From Aquimarina sp. BL5 (GTDB taxonomy: Bacteria; Bacteroidota; Bacteroidia; Flavobacteriales; Flavobacteriaceae), in contig NZ_CP031963.1 of the NCBI RefSeq assembly GCF_003443675.1, positions 248,001 to 312,000 on the forward strand: a stretch of DNA of 64,000 bases, written 5' to 3'. The notes below the pieces were generated by a model, which was not told where the DNA came from, ran no database searches, and saw nothing but the letters and a program-made list of their open reading frames with translations. Both the position numbers and the translations under genes were made by a program. Shown piece after piece: positions 28,101-43,100 of this stretch (its first letter is position 1; each line of letters opens with the position of its first letter).

Positions 28101-31100
28101 TAAACCCAGCGACAGGAATCATAATAGCAAGTGATGACGTAGGCTTACAAGATGAAGTGATAGGAAATGTAACTCCAGATTTTAGAGCAACATCAATTCA
28201 TACGTTTAGTTACAAAAATTTTGTTTTATCTACTCAATTTGAGTACACTCATGGAGGAGAACGTAGAGAAGCATTTCTTGAAACCTTACTAGAAAGAGGA
28301 GTTACTACAGATACTAGAAATAGAGAAGGTAGTTTTGTAATTCCAGGAGTTTTAGGGGATATATCTTCAGGGTCAGGAGAACCATTACTAGATGTTAATG
28401 GAAATACGATACCCAACACAATACAAGTTACAGGGAATAATGCAGTGTTTAATAACTTTTATGATCCTAATGAGAATGCTGTATTCGATGCTTCAGTATT
28501 TAGGATTAGAGAAGTAGCTTTATCTTATAAGCTAGATAAAAAAGCTATTCAAAACCTTCCTTTTGATAGTATGGATTTCAGATTAAGTGGTAGAAATTTA
28601 TTTTTCTATGCCCCAGGATTTCCTAGTGGTCTCAATTTCGATCCAGAAACTAGAGGTTTTACAACTCCTACTACAAAAAGATATTCTTTCTCAGTAGGCA
28701 TTAATTTTTAATGATAAAACATAACATGATGAAAAACATAATATACGGATTGTGCTTTGTACTATTAGCATCTTGTGAATTAGGCGATTTTGGAGAAAAT
28801 CTTCAGGAAAATCCAAACCTATTAACACCAGATCAAGCAGATCCAAATTTTATTTTAAATAATGTCCAAAAAGAAACTGCAGATTTATTACAAGACCTGA
28901 ATAGGACCACGGATGAAGTAATGAGGTATACAGTGCTTAATGAAACCTATGGTGATGTAGCAAGCGATAATTCTTTAAACGGTGAATACACTAATTATTA
29001 TGCATTTTTACAGGATGCAACAATTATTGAAAATTTAGCAGCCAATGATGATGATTTATTATTTCATAGAGGAATGTATAACATTTTAGCTTCGTACGCT
29101 ACTGTAACCATGGTAGATTATCTTGGCGATATCCCATTCTCTGAAGCAATACGAACTGATGAACTTGTTTTGAATCCAGCTGTTGATGACGATCAATCAA
29201 TCTATAATGCTGTTTTAGACCGGTTGGATAACGCAATTGTCGACATACAGAATGCAACTGTTTTACCACTAAATGATTTGTTCTATGGAACTATATCAAA
29301 TATCGAAGATCGAAAACGAGCTTGGATACGTTTATCAAAATCGTTACAATTCAAAATGTTGGTAAATATTGGTGATATCGATAAAATAAATTTGTTGTTA
29401 GCAGAGGATGATTTTATTAACCCATCAGAAGATTTTCAATTTCAATATGGAACTAATCAAGTAGATCCTAATAGTCGACATCCAGATTTTAATGCAGGAT
29501 ATACTCCAGGAGGGTTTGATCAATTTTTAGGAAATTCATTTCTTAATCTATTATTAAATGACAAAACCATTTCGGACCCTAGAATCAGATACTATGTATA
29601 TCGACAAAACGGTGCTAATCCTTCCGATACTTTGTTAGGATGCGTAGGAGAAGCGAATTTTGATTTTTGTTTTTTAGGAAATGCCTATTATGGAAGAGAT
29701 CATGGGGATACAAGATCTAGAGGAGCGGATGCTATCTTTAGAGCTACATATGGATTGTATCCTGTAGGAGGTGCGTTTGATGAAGATAATCCAAGTGCAC
29801 CAAACTTTGCCATAGATACTCAGAATCAGTCTGGAGCCGGAATCTTACCAATATTACTTTCCTCATTTGTGGATTTCTTAAGAGCAGAAGCAGCAATAAG
29901 TTTAGGAACTAATGATGATGCAGCTGTATTACTAGAATCGGGAATTAGAAAATCCATGAATAAAGTTCTAAATTTTTCGGGGGGAATTGCTACAAGTTCG
30001 CCTTTCGCGTCTAACCAAAGTAATGTAGATGATTATGTGACTGAGGTAATGAGCGAATTCGCTGCGGCAGACGATAATCGCAAATTAGATATCATATTAA
30101 CTGAATACTATTTAGCTTCCTATGGAAACTCTACAGAATCCTATAATGGATACAGAAGAACAGGTTTTCCATCGGTTTTTAGCGCTCCTGTTTTTGATGC
30201 TAATTCACCATTTCCAAGATTATTTTCTTATCCCAGTGATGCAGTAATTAATAATACTCAGATAAATCAAAGACCTATTATTAATCAGGTGTTTTGGGAT
30301 ACAAACCCTGCAGGTTTTATTAACTAATAATTTAAAAATATTATGAAATATATATATATACTTCTGTTGATCCTAGTTATCTCTTGTGACGATACTACGG
30401 ATGTTTTGGAGGATAATTTTATAAGAGGAGGATTGGTTGTATGGGAAGAAATACCAGAATCATTCAGATTAAATCTTTTAGAGTTTGAAACTATTGAATT
30501 TACTGAGGGAGTAGAAGACCCTAATGCTAATATTATTTCTTACGATTTAAGTATGAGTTATGGAGATATAACGGTTGACAAGTTTATAACAATCACTTCT
30601 TTTCCGAATACTTTAAGCTTTTCAGGAATTGACATATTAAATGCATTAAATTTAACAAGAGAAGAACTTGATATTGCAATTCCGCTAAGGTTTGTAGCAA
30701 CAATTACCACTACCAATGGAGTTTTTAATGGAGCTCCAACAGTTTTCAATAGTGACGACAACACTAATGAAGGAGGAGATTCAGGACCAGAATTGTTTGA
30801 TAATTCTGCTTTTAACCAAGCTATCTTTTTTAATTTATCTCTGTTTATACCACCTCCACAGAAATTAAGAGGTACTTCTTTTGAAGAACCATTTGGTACG
30901 GATGATCGCTATACGAGAGACGATGCCGTAGCTGTAGGAGAATTGATAAATAATCCGGGTGAAAGGCATGTAATGCATACTGCAACTGGTGCGGGTGTAG
31001 ACGATGAAATTGGTTTTAGATCTTTTTTCTCTAATCCTAATACCACAGTAAGCAGTCCAGGATTTACATCCGAACAAATCGGCGTAAGTAATGATGGAGG

Positions 31101-34100
31101 ACCAACCGGAGGTTCGTTTTTGGATGGAAATCAAGCATATCAAATAGAAGATACCGATGGAACCGTTAGAATAGAGTTTGATAGAGTGCCAATTGATGTA
31201 ACTCAGAACCTTACAACAGGTATTCAAATTCAATATTTTCCTATTGGAGGTAATAATCGAGAAGATGATGATTTTCTCCGTATTACAGCTCTTATAGAAA
31301 GACCAGATGGAAGTTCAGAAACTTTAGTATTATTAGATGTAGATGGTTTATTTATAAATAATGGATTGGATAGATGGAATTTAATAGACTCTGGTTTTCT
31401 TACTAATATTTCGGCGTATACACTAACTATTGAAGTAGCCGTAGATGGAGGTTCCGAAGACATCTATTTTGATCAAATGCTGGTGTATATACCGGGATAG
31501 AACTTTTTGATTAATAGTACGAATACTTAAATTAAAAAAAATGAGAAAACAATTTATATTTTCAAAAATATCATCCATATTGATTTTGATAACGATGATG
31601 CTATCGTTAGCAATAATTTCTTGTGATGATGATTTTAGAATTATTCCAGAACCGCAAGAAAATCAGGTTATTAATAGTATTGAACCATCATTCGGTGATA
31701 TAGGATCTACAGTAACTATCATAGGTGTTAACTTTAGTCCGGTCCCATCAAATAATAGGGTAAGCTTTAATGGTATACGTGCCTCTGTTTCATCAGCGAC
31801 TAAAACAGAATTAATAGTTACCGTCCCAGAAGGAGCAATTACAGGTCCAATTTCTGTAGGAAAGATAATAGATGTGGAGGGCCCTGTTTTTAGTATTGTA
31901 GACGCACCACAAATAACTGAAGTTAGTGTAATCGGTGCAGCAGTTGGTGAAACTGTAATCATACGTGGGGAAAATTTTGGAGAAACTATTTCGGATAATA
32001 TTGTTGCGTTTAATGGGACAGTTTCAGAAATTGTATCTATCTCTAATAATGAAATAATAGTTATCGTTCCAGAAGGAGCAACAACTGGGCCATTAACTGT
32101 AGAAGTTATGGGATTGATAGGCATGATTGAAGTATTCAATATAGCCCCAGAAATTATTTCTTTTAATCCAGAAAGAGGAATTGCTAATGACGAGATTACT
32201 ATTCTTGGAACAAATTTTAATACAGATCCTAATATTAATAATGTAAGTTTTAATGGAGTATTAGCTACTGTAATATCTGCAACTACAACAGAACTGATCG
32301 TTAGTGTACCTCTAGATGCAAGTACTGGTAAGATAGCAGTAGAAATTGAGAATTTATTAGCTACAAGCGAAAATGATTTTATAACAGTACCATCAATCGA
32401 AGCATTTACTCCAGAGGTTGGAACTCCAGGAATTGAAGTAATTATATCGGGAGCTAATTTTAGTACAACTCCAGAAGATAATATTGTTAGTTTCAATGGT
32501 GTATCCGCAGTTGTAACACAAAGTACAGCTACCAGCATAACAACATCAGTACCGGATGGATCTGAGACTGGACTTATTATGGTAGAAGTTAACGGTCAAA
32601 TAGCTATCAGTACAAATGACTTTATAGTTGATAATAGTGTAGTGACTATAGCGATCCCTATTAATGATATTAATGATGATGTTGAGGAAGCCGAAGATGG
32701 ACGAATGTTATTAGATAGTGGAGATCTAGAACTGGGAGAGTTTGATACGTTTAGTACTCCTGATGTCGGCTTACAGAAAATAGGTCTGCGTTTTAATAAT
32801 ATAGTTATTCCAATGGGAGTAATAATACAAGAAGCTAAAATTGTATTTGTAGCAGATCAAACAGAAGGTGCTAATCCAACAGAAATGACCATTTTTGGTG
32901 AGAACATCGGTAACGCATCTCCTTATACAGAAGATATAGGAAATCTATCCGCTAGATCATTAACTACAGCTAATTCCGTATGGAATATTCCAGAATGGGT
33001 AGGAACGGAAACACCTATTGCTGATAGAACAACTGTAGATATTTCTGCAATTATAAATGAAATTATTACACGCGGAGATTGGGCTAATGGTAATAGTATG
33101 AATTTTATTTTTCAAGCATCTGGAGTATCTGCAGGAGCTACTGAAAATAATGTTGGACGTGAAGCAGAAACTTATGACATTGACAATCCACAGGAAGGAG
33201 CACAATTGATAATTACATATATGACCAACTAATATTGTATAAAGACTCAGTACCTGTTTTAAAGAATATTGAGCCTTTTATCTTTTGATAAAAAATTATT
33301 ATAACATCAAAATTAAGTTTTGATGTGAATTTAAAACAAAAATATAATGATAAAATTTAAATATAATAGTATGATGATACTACTACTGCTGTTAATTAGT
33401 TGTAGTAGTGATGATAGTAATAATGCTGTTATTGAAGAGGGTGGAAATGCTTTTTTTAATTTTGAAACTATTGAAATAGATCGTTCTTCTTCTCAGCCTA
33501 TAGTAGTAGAGCTGCGGTATCAAGGCCCTAAAAGAAATCAAGACATAATGATACCTTATACAGTTAGTTTTCCTAGTGAAAATGCTGCTATAGAAGGAGA
33601 AGATTTTTTATTACCACAATCTGATTTTTTGACAATTAAAAGGGGGACTGCAATTGCTCGTGTAAATTTACTACAGAGAGTAATTAATAATCAAGATGCA
33701 TTACAAAATAGATTTGTAATGTTTAATTTACAACCTACGGAGGGTCTTACTATAGGTGATGCCTCTAATATGAGGAGTTCGATTACGATTAGTTTAAATC
33801 CGGCTGTAACACCAGTAGAAATTGATCCTAATGACCCTTTAGATTTTATTGGAGATAAAAAATTTTCAATCACAGTAGAGAATACTTCTCTAAAAATACC
33901 CTATTTCTCAGATAGTGAAGATATAACAGACACTAGTGATGAAAATATAAAAAGAGCTATAATCGCTTTACATGGTTCAGGAAGAAATGCAAGAGGGCAA
34001 TATGAAAATATTTTGGAAGCTGCTAGATTAGAAAGCGACCAATTAGATTCATTTTTAATAATTGCACCTCAATTTTTAGAAGAGGAAGATATTAATAACT

Positions 34101-37100
34101 TCGCATTAGACGAAGAACATTTATACTGGAGTTCTATAGGATGGCGAATAGGATTTACTTCAAGGGACGAAGATACAAATCCTAGACCTGAGCGAGCATC
34201 ATCTTATACCGTTATGGATGCTATTTTAGAAAATATCTCAGAATATCCTAATCTAGAAACTATTGTATTGACAGGACATTCTGCAGGAGCGCAATTCGTT
34301 AATAGATATTCTGCAAGTTCTCCGTATCCCGATGAATTGATTGCTCAAGGGATTGATATTCAGTTTGTCACAAATAACCCAGGATCTTATGTATATATGG
34401 ATGATAAAAGAAAAGTTCTTGGTACAGAGAGTATTTATGCAGTTCCTACTAGTAATTGTCCTGAATATAATGAATATAGATATGGTCTTGATGATTTACC
34501 ATCTTATTTAAGAAATATTGGAGGAGAAGATGTAATACGGGATAGACTCGCACAACGAAAGGTAACCTATTTAATTGGTCAAAATGATAATGATCCTAAC
34601 TTTGAAGGGTTCGATGATTCTTGTAATGCAGTATTACAAGGTAGGGATAGATTCGAAAGAGCGATCAATTATTTTGGTCACCTAATTGATTTCTATGGCA
34701 CTGTAATAGAACAAAACCAGAAAATAGAAATTGTTCCTGGCGTTGGTCATTCGAGTAACGGGATGTATACTTCAGAAGTAGGTAGAAGAAACATTTTTAG
34801 GAATTAGATTAAATACTTTTTTTAAATAGTATGCATATTTATTTAGAGTTAGCCTTTGTATTCTATAAATGAGCCTGTATTGCACTCGATATATCAATCG
34901 GGCTCATTTTCTATTGTCAATAAATTATATTATTTCTTGTATTCTTATTTCAAAAGCTAAGATTTCAACAAGTTGAAAGTTAATAGTTTCAACAATTGAA
35001 ACAGTTACTAATAGATGGGGTGGTTATTTAGAAATTTATAATACAACCAATAATAAAAAGTATGTTTTTAATGTGAAATAAGTGGAAATAGAAGCTGTTA
35101 TGTCAAAAAATAAAATGTATAAGATTACTAAGGATAACTCTGATTATTTAGTAATAGGAAGTTAAGCAAATAAAAATTAAATCCTTTCATAAAATAATAA
35201 TTGTACACAAATGATAATGAAATACTTAATAAATTCGATAGCAGTAGTTATAACTTTTCACATAAGCGTTCATGCTCAAAATGAGAATATTCCTTTAAAA
35301 CAATACGTAAAAGAAGCTGATAAGTTAAGTAAGAATAAATCGGTTCAGTTGGCGATGGATGCGATTGATGATTTTGAAGAACAAACCATAGCAGATATGA
35401 TTTTGCTTACCGAAATTCCTGCACCACCATTTAAAGAAACGAAAAGGGCAAAGAAGTTTAGAGAAATGCTAGAAACTATCGGTGTGGATAGTGCCTGGAT
35501 AGATACAGAGGGAAATGTGCTAGCATTACGTAAAGGGAAAAAAGGAAATAAAACTATCGTTTTGGATGCTCATATGGATACTGTTTTTCAGGAAGAAACT
35601 AATGTAACTGTAAAAAGAGAAGGGAATACTTATGTAGCCCCGGGAATAGGAGATAATACAAGAGGGATGGCAATGGTTCTTACAGTGTTAAAAGCAATGA
35701 ATAAAGCAGAAGTAGAAACACAAGAAAATGTCGTTTTTGTAGGAACAGTCGGGGAAGAAGGATTAGGTGATCTTAGAGGTGTAAAGCATTTATTTAGTGA
35801 TGCTTCGGATATTAAAATTGGTTCCTGGATATCAATTGATGGAGGTAGTAGTGGCAGGATTATTAATGGTGCATTAGGGTCAAAAAGATATAAAGCTGTT
35901 TTCAAAGGTAAAGGAGGACACTCTTGGGGATCATTTGGCTTAGCTAATCCACATCATGCAATGGGTGAAGCAATATCTTTGTTTGTTAAAGAAGCAACAA
36001 AATATACAGATAAAGATGGACTAAAGACATCTTTCAATATAGGAAGAATAGGAGGAGGAACCTCAGTAAATTCAGTGCCTTTTGAATCTTGGATGGAAGT
36101 AGATATGCGTTCACTAGACCCAAAACGTTTAATAAAAATAGATACTATTTTTAAAATTAGCATGCGAGAAGCAGTAAGATCTTATAACGCTTCAGGAGTT
36201 AAGGATAAAATATCAATGGATTTGGTACCAATTGGAGATCGTCCATCAGGTCAATTGCCAATTCATACTTCCTTAATTCAAAGAGCACTTGCTGCTAGTA
36301 CTTTCTTAGGAATAAAACCAAAATTAAAAACAGGTTCAACTAATAGTAACATTCCAATCGCTAAAGGTATTCCGGCTACTACCTTAAGTAGAGGAGGAAA
36401 AGGTAGAGACGCTCATTCTTTATCAGAAAAATGGACCAATATAGATGGTGCTAAAAACATAAAGTTAGTGTTAATGGTAACGTTAATGGAAGCCGGTATC
36501 TACAAATAAGGTCAATATGAAGGGTATTTGCCCTTCATATTTTTTGATTTACACGAATAGTGTTTTCTTTATTTAGTGTCAACTAATTTTTTAATTCGCA
36601 ATTCATATTTATACTTAATTTATTTAACTTATTCCAGACAGCATGATCAATTTGTTGCGGCGAGATTCTAAAAACAACCATATGCTTATCCTTGTTTTTA
36701 CAAGGTGTATATGTAGCTATAATATTTAGATTTACTTCTTTTTTAGTGGTAAATGGATCATAGGTTAATACCTTACCAGCATAGGATTTATTATCAATCT
36801 GTTCGAAAAAAGCTTTGGCTTTTGGAATATTATCTAAAGATGGAGAATTTGGTTCAGAAACTGCTTGTACTAAACCGTTAAAATAGATTTCTAATTCTGA
36901 TTCTAAAGTGCTAGTTGATAATTTTGGGTCTTCATCAAGATACCAAAGAAAAGCATAAGAAAAATACTCCTTAGAATCTTGTTTACCCCATCCTGGAGCA
37001 AATCGAACATATTCAGTACCTTTATAGCTTAAAGATGGCGCGAAGGATAACGGAAATTTTATCGTTTCTTTTCTCCAATTATCAGGAGCGGATAAGAGAT

Positions 37101-40100
37101 TGATTGATGGATCTTCTTTTTTGCATTGTATACATACCAGTAAGATGATAATAAAAAATGGTATGGTTTTTGAAAAAGTCATATTGAAATAATTATTTTA
37201 AGCATTAAAAATACTAATTGTAAAACTATTTATTGTTTTTTATAAATTTGTGAAAGGAAAGAAGGAAAATTAAGAATACAAAAATTTAAAAATGAAATTA
37301 TATAAGTTTAAAACATTATTACTCTTTATTTTTTGCATTCAGATTTCAATTGCTCAATCATTAGATGATCAAACTGAGGCTGAGATAATTAATATACAGA
37401 AAGAGATTGTTGGTAAACTTACCGGACACATCCCAATTAAGGGAAAAAAAAAGCTATCAAGTCGCGCCAGTAAGTCTGAACGTAAAACCACAGCAGATTA
37501 CTTATTTAATTCCCTTAAAGAAATGGGTCTTAAACCTAAACGTAATACGTACAACGTACAGGACAAAAAAGGAAATCAATATAGTGGAGCGAATGTTTAT
37601 GCAGAGATTCCTGCAACTAACGGAAGTGATGAGTTTATCGTGTTAGGTGCTCATTACGATACAGCTGAAGGTAGTCCTGGAGCGGTTCATAATGCAACCG
37701 GAATGGCCTTAACTATTTATGTTGCTGAGAAATTAACCAAATTAGCGAATAGAAGTATTAATTTTATGATTGTGTTTTTTGATCAACAAGAAACTAATAT
37801 GATTGGTTGTAGAATGTTTGTTAAAAAATTACAGGATGATAAATATAATATAAACTCTATGCATAGAGTGGATTATGTAGGATGGGATAATGATGAAGAT
37901 AGAGCTATAGAGTTATTAGCTTCTAATATTAGTTTAGAATCTGCATACCGATTAGAATCAGGTGTTCCAGTGTTTAAAAGAAGAGTTTCAACTCCGGAAA
38001 CGAGGGTTTTCTCTACATTAGGATATGAAACCATCACCATTACAGCAGAATTAATGAATGGAGATAATTCACCATATGTTCATCAGGCCGCTGATAAGTA
38101 TACAACAGTAAATTTTAAATATCTAGCCTCTACTTCAGATATTGTTTATAAAGTGATGAAATCTCTTTCTAAATAAAATAGTATAAATACATTTTTTAAA
38201 GGAGTTCTTTTATTTAAGTAAGAACTCCTTTAATTTTTTATAATCATTGGTCTTAATACGTACCTTTGGCTTATTCATTACTTTTTGAATCTGTGCAGGT
38301 ATTGGGATTTTGATATCTAAGGTTGTCTCGACAATATCCAGGAACTTAACTGGATGTGCGGTTTCTAGAAAAACACCATATTCATTATCCTTTAGGTCAT
38401 ACTCTTTTAATCCTAAATAACCAACAGCTCCGTGTGGATCTGCAATATATTTATTTTGATTATATATTTCTTTCATAGCATCTCTAGTAGCAGCATCATC
38501 AAAACTATATGCAGAAAAATTATCCTTTAAAGATTCGAATTTATTATCAAACAATTGTTGAATTCTAATAAAATTACTTGGATTTCCAACATCCATAGCA
38601 TTTGATATAGTTGCTTTTGATGGTTTTGGCTCATAATTCGCTGTTTTCATATATCGAACTACAGTATCATTTACATTAGTAGCAGCTACGAAATGTTTTA
38701 CAGGAAGTCCTAGTTTGTGTGCAACAATACCCGCACAAATATTCCCGAAATTTCCACTAGGAACTGAAAAAACAATTTCTTTTCCTTTGCTTTTTAGTTG
38801 TTTATACGCAAAAACAAAGTAAAATAATTGAGGTAACCATCTTGCAATATTAATAGAGTTAGCTGATGTTAATTGCATATGATTCGTAATACTTTCATCC
38901 AGGAAAGCCTTTTTTACCATATCCTGACAATCATCGAACACGCCATCTATTTCTAGAGCAGTAATGTTTTGACCTAGTGTGGTAAGCTGTCGTTCCTGAA
39001 TATCGCTAACTTTTCCGGAAGGATATAGAATTACAACATCTACACCTTTTACCCCTAAAAAACCTTGTGCGACTGCACCTCCAGTATCTCCAGAAGTAGC
39101 AACAAGCACAGTAACTTTATCATCATTGTTTCGATTGAAATAACCTAAACATCGAGCCATAAACCGAGCTCCAACATCTTTAAAAGCCATAGTAGGACCG
39201 TGAAAAAGTTCTAGGGTTCCAATATTCTTTGTAATGTCGATTACAGGAAAATCAAAACTTAAAACATCGGTAAGAATATCTCTTAACTCGGTCTCAGGAA
39301 TCTCATCGCCCACAAATTGTTTTATTGTTTGAAAACCAATTTCTATAGTATCCAGATTTTCTATGTTGTCAAAGAAAGATTTAGGAAGGGAAGTTATACT
39401 TTCCGGGAAATATAATCCTTTATCTGGGGCTAAACCTTTGATGACAGCTTCAGAAAAAGAAACTTTAGGAGCTTTATTATGTAAGCTATAGTATTGCATT
39501 TGTATTCTGATTTATTATTTTGGAACTATAGCAGAAAACTCTATTTCTACCAGGATATTTGGATCTATTAATTTTGAAACTTCTACCATTGCAGTTACTG
39601 GTTTTATTTCCTTAAAGTATTCTCCGTGAGCTTTACCAATTTCTTCCCATTTAGAGATATCTGTGCAATATATTCTGGTACGAATCACATGACTAAGATT
39701 GGCATCTAGTTGATTTAAAACTTTTTTCACAGATTCAATAATAGCTACAGTTTGTTCATATTCATTAGCTCCTGGAGCCGTAGTACCAGAAACTTCGATA
39801 GTACTACCAATTTTTAAAGCTCTCGAATATCCTACAATGTCTTCCCAAGGAGAACCGGTTGCTATTTTTTTAATTTCCTTCATGTTAATCAATTATTTTT
39901 ATTCCTTTACTATTGATTTTAGAAACGTGAATATCAAAATCAAGTCCAGTTTTAGTATATACTTTTCTGATTGCTTCTGCTACGTTTTTTGCTGTCTCCA
40001 TGCCTTTACTCAATGCGAAGATAGAAGGTCCAGATCCTGAAATTCCACACCCTAAAGCACCTTGGGCAATAGCAGCGTTTTTTACATTTTTAAATTCAGG

Positions 40101-43100
40101 AATCAGAATAGAGCGCATAGGTTCTACAATAACATCTTCTAAACTACGACCGATAAGATCATAATCCTCTGTAAAGAGCCCGGATACCAATCCTCCAACA
40201 TTTCCCCATTGCTGAATTGCCTGTTTTAAGGTTACATTTTGTTTGATAACAGATCGCGCATCCGAAGTTTTCACCTCAATTTGTGGATGGATTACGGTCA
40301 TAACTAAATCTTGTGGAGTATGCAATTTGATAACATCTAATGGGGCATAACTTCTAACTAATGTAAATCCTCCGAGAAGGGCAGGAGCTACATTGTCTGC
40401 ATGTGCATTTCCACTGGCAAGTTTTTCACCTTCCATGGCAAAAGCTATTAGTTGATGTGGTGCAAAGGGATTATCCAGAAGATAATTCACCGCCCAAACA
40501 GCTCCTGCGCTACTTGCTGCGCTACTTCCTATACCACTGCCTGCTTTGATTTTTTTATAAATCTCAATGTCAACACCTACTTCCTTATCGTAATTTTCTA
40601 ACAAGGCTTCAACCGCTACACCTGCTACATTTTTCTTAGTATCTAAGGGCAAATCTGCTCCTTCAATTTTGGTAATTCTAACTCCTGATTCTGAGGTCAA
40701 CGAAATGATCATTTCATCTCCCACAGTATCTAAACAACATCCAAGCACATCAAAGCCACAAGAAAGATTGGCTACAGTGGCAGGGGCAAAGATCTTTATA
40801 CGTTTCATTCTAAATATTAAGTTTTACTTTTTACCAATTCTAATGATATCTGCAAATATACCTGAAGCTGTAACTTCTGCACCAGCACCGGCACCTTTTA
40901 CAATTAGCGGTTGTTTAGGATATCGATCTGTGTAAAAAAGAACGATATTGTCACTTCCTTCTAAGTTATAAAAAGGATGATCAGCAGGGATATGCTGTAA
41001 TCCTACTTTTGCTTTCCCGTTTTCATATTGAGCAACATATTTTAGTCGACAGTCTTTTTTGTTGGCTTCATCTAGAATTTGTGCGAAATGAGCTTCATTA
41101 GCTTTTAGTGATTCGAAGAAATCATCAACATTACTGGTGTCTAGACTTTCTAGAGGTAGAAAAGCTTCTTTTTCGATATCTTCCAGTTCCATGATATTCC
41201 CGCTTTCGCGTGCTAAAATTAAGATCTTTCTAGCAACGTCTACACCGCTAAGATCAATCTTAGGGTCTGGTTCTGTATACCCTTCTTCTTGTGCTTGTTT
41301 TACAATATCATAAAAGTTAACTCCTTCTTTATAATTGTTAAATACAAAATTAAGACTACCGGATAACACCGCTTGAATTTTATGAATGTTATCCCCAGAA
41401 GCAATTAGGTTGTTTAGCGTGTCTATGATCGGTAATCCAGCTCCTACATTTGTTTCGTAAAGAAAAGAAGCGCTGAATTTTCGAGAAAGCTCCTGTAACT
41501 CTGAATAATTTACATATTCATCTGCACAGGCTATCTTATTACAGGTAACGACAGCCATACTTTCTGCTAAATAGTGTTTATAAACCTTTGCTATATCAGG
41601 GTTAGCTGTGTTATCAACAAATATAGAGTTTCGAATATTCATTTCTTTAGCCGTATCGAAAAACTTCTCAGAATCTGCTTTTTCTCCTTCACTTAATCTA
41701 TTTTTCCATGAATCTAGTTTGATTCCGTTTTCGTCAAAAATCATAGTTCTGGAATTAGAAATTCCCACAACACGTATTTTAAGACGAAGTTTTTCTTTTA
41801 GATACGTTCGCTGTTGCTCTAATTGATCAAGTAATTTACTACCAACATTTCCAACACCTGTTACAAACAAGTTTAGTTGCTTTGTTTTTACTTCAAAAAA
41901 ACGTTCGTGTAAAATATTTAAAGCCTTTTTTATATCTTTCTTCTCAATGACTACAGAAATATTTTTTTCTGAAGCTCCTTGCGCAATCGCTCGGATATTT
42001 ACATTGTTTTTACCGAGTGTGCTAAACATTTTACCACTTAACCCTTGGTGATGATACATATTATCACCTACTAATGCTACAATGGCGGCTTCGTTTTCAA
42101 TTTTTACAGGATCTACTTTATGTTTTGTAATTTCAAATTCGAATGCTGTATCCAGAACTAGTTTAGCTCTTTCCGCATCGGCTGCATCTACTGCCAAACA
42201 AATAGAATGCTCAGAAGAGGCCTGAGTAATCAAAATCACATTGATGTTTTCTAGAAATAGTGCTTCGAACAATCGTTTAGAAAAACCTGGGATACCAACC
42301 ATTCCGCTTCCTTCTAACGATATTACAGAGATATTATCGATATGACTAATTCCAGTAACAGGTTTTTGTCTGTTAATTACTTCTCTTGTAATTAATGTCC
42401 CCGCATCTTCAGGCTGAAATGTATTTTTTATTACAATTGGAATGTTCTTGTCAAGTATCGGATGAATAGTAGGAGGATAGATGACTTTGGCTCCAAAATG
42501 AGACAACTCCATCGCTTCCTGATATGAAATATGCGATACAGGTTTAGCTTGTTTTACTAATTTAGGGTTAGCTGTATACATACCGCTAACATCTGTCCAA
42601 ATCTGTAATTTATCAGCCTGGACAGCAGAAGCTAAGATTGCTGCAGTAAAATCCGAACCTCCTCTACCTAAAGTAGTAGGTTCGCCTTCTGATGTTTTAG
42701 CTACAAAACCTGGGAATAAACTAATTTGATGTGTATTATCCTGTGCATATCTTTTGATTCTAAAATTAGTTTCTTCATAATCAATAGTTACTTTTGCAGC
42801 ATCCGTAGTGATAATATAATCTCTAGAATCCTTAAGAACAATATCTAATCCTTTTACCTTTGCCGCCTCAGCGATTATGAAGGAGGATAGCATTTCACCA
42901 AAACTAGCAATTACAGATTCCGTTTTAGGTGATAACTCACTTAAGAGATATACTCCTTCGCATAGAGACTCCAGCTTATTTAATTCTGATTTTACTTTGC
43001 TAATTATAGAACTTTGAGAAACAACCGGAATTAACTCTTTAATAGCATTCAGATGTCTATTCTCTATTGTAAGCAGAGTGTTTTTATATTTTTCGTTGTT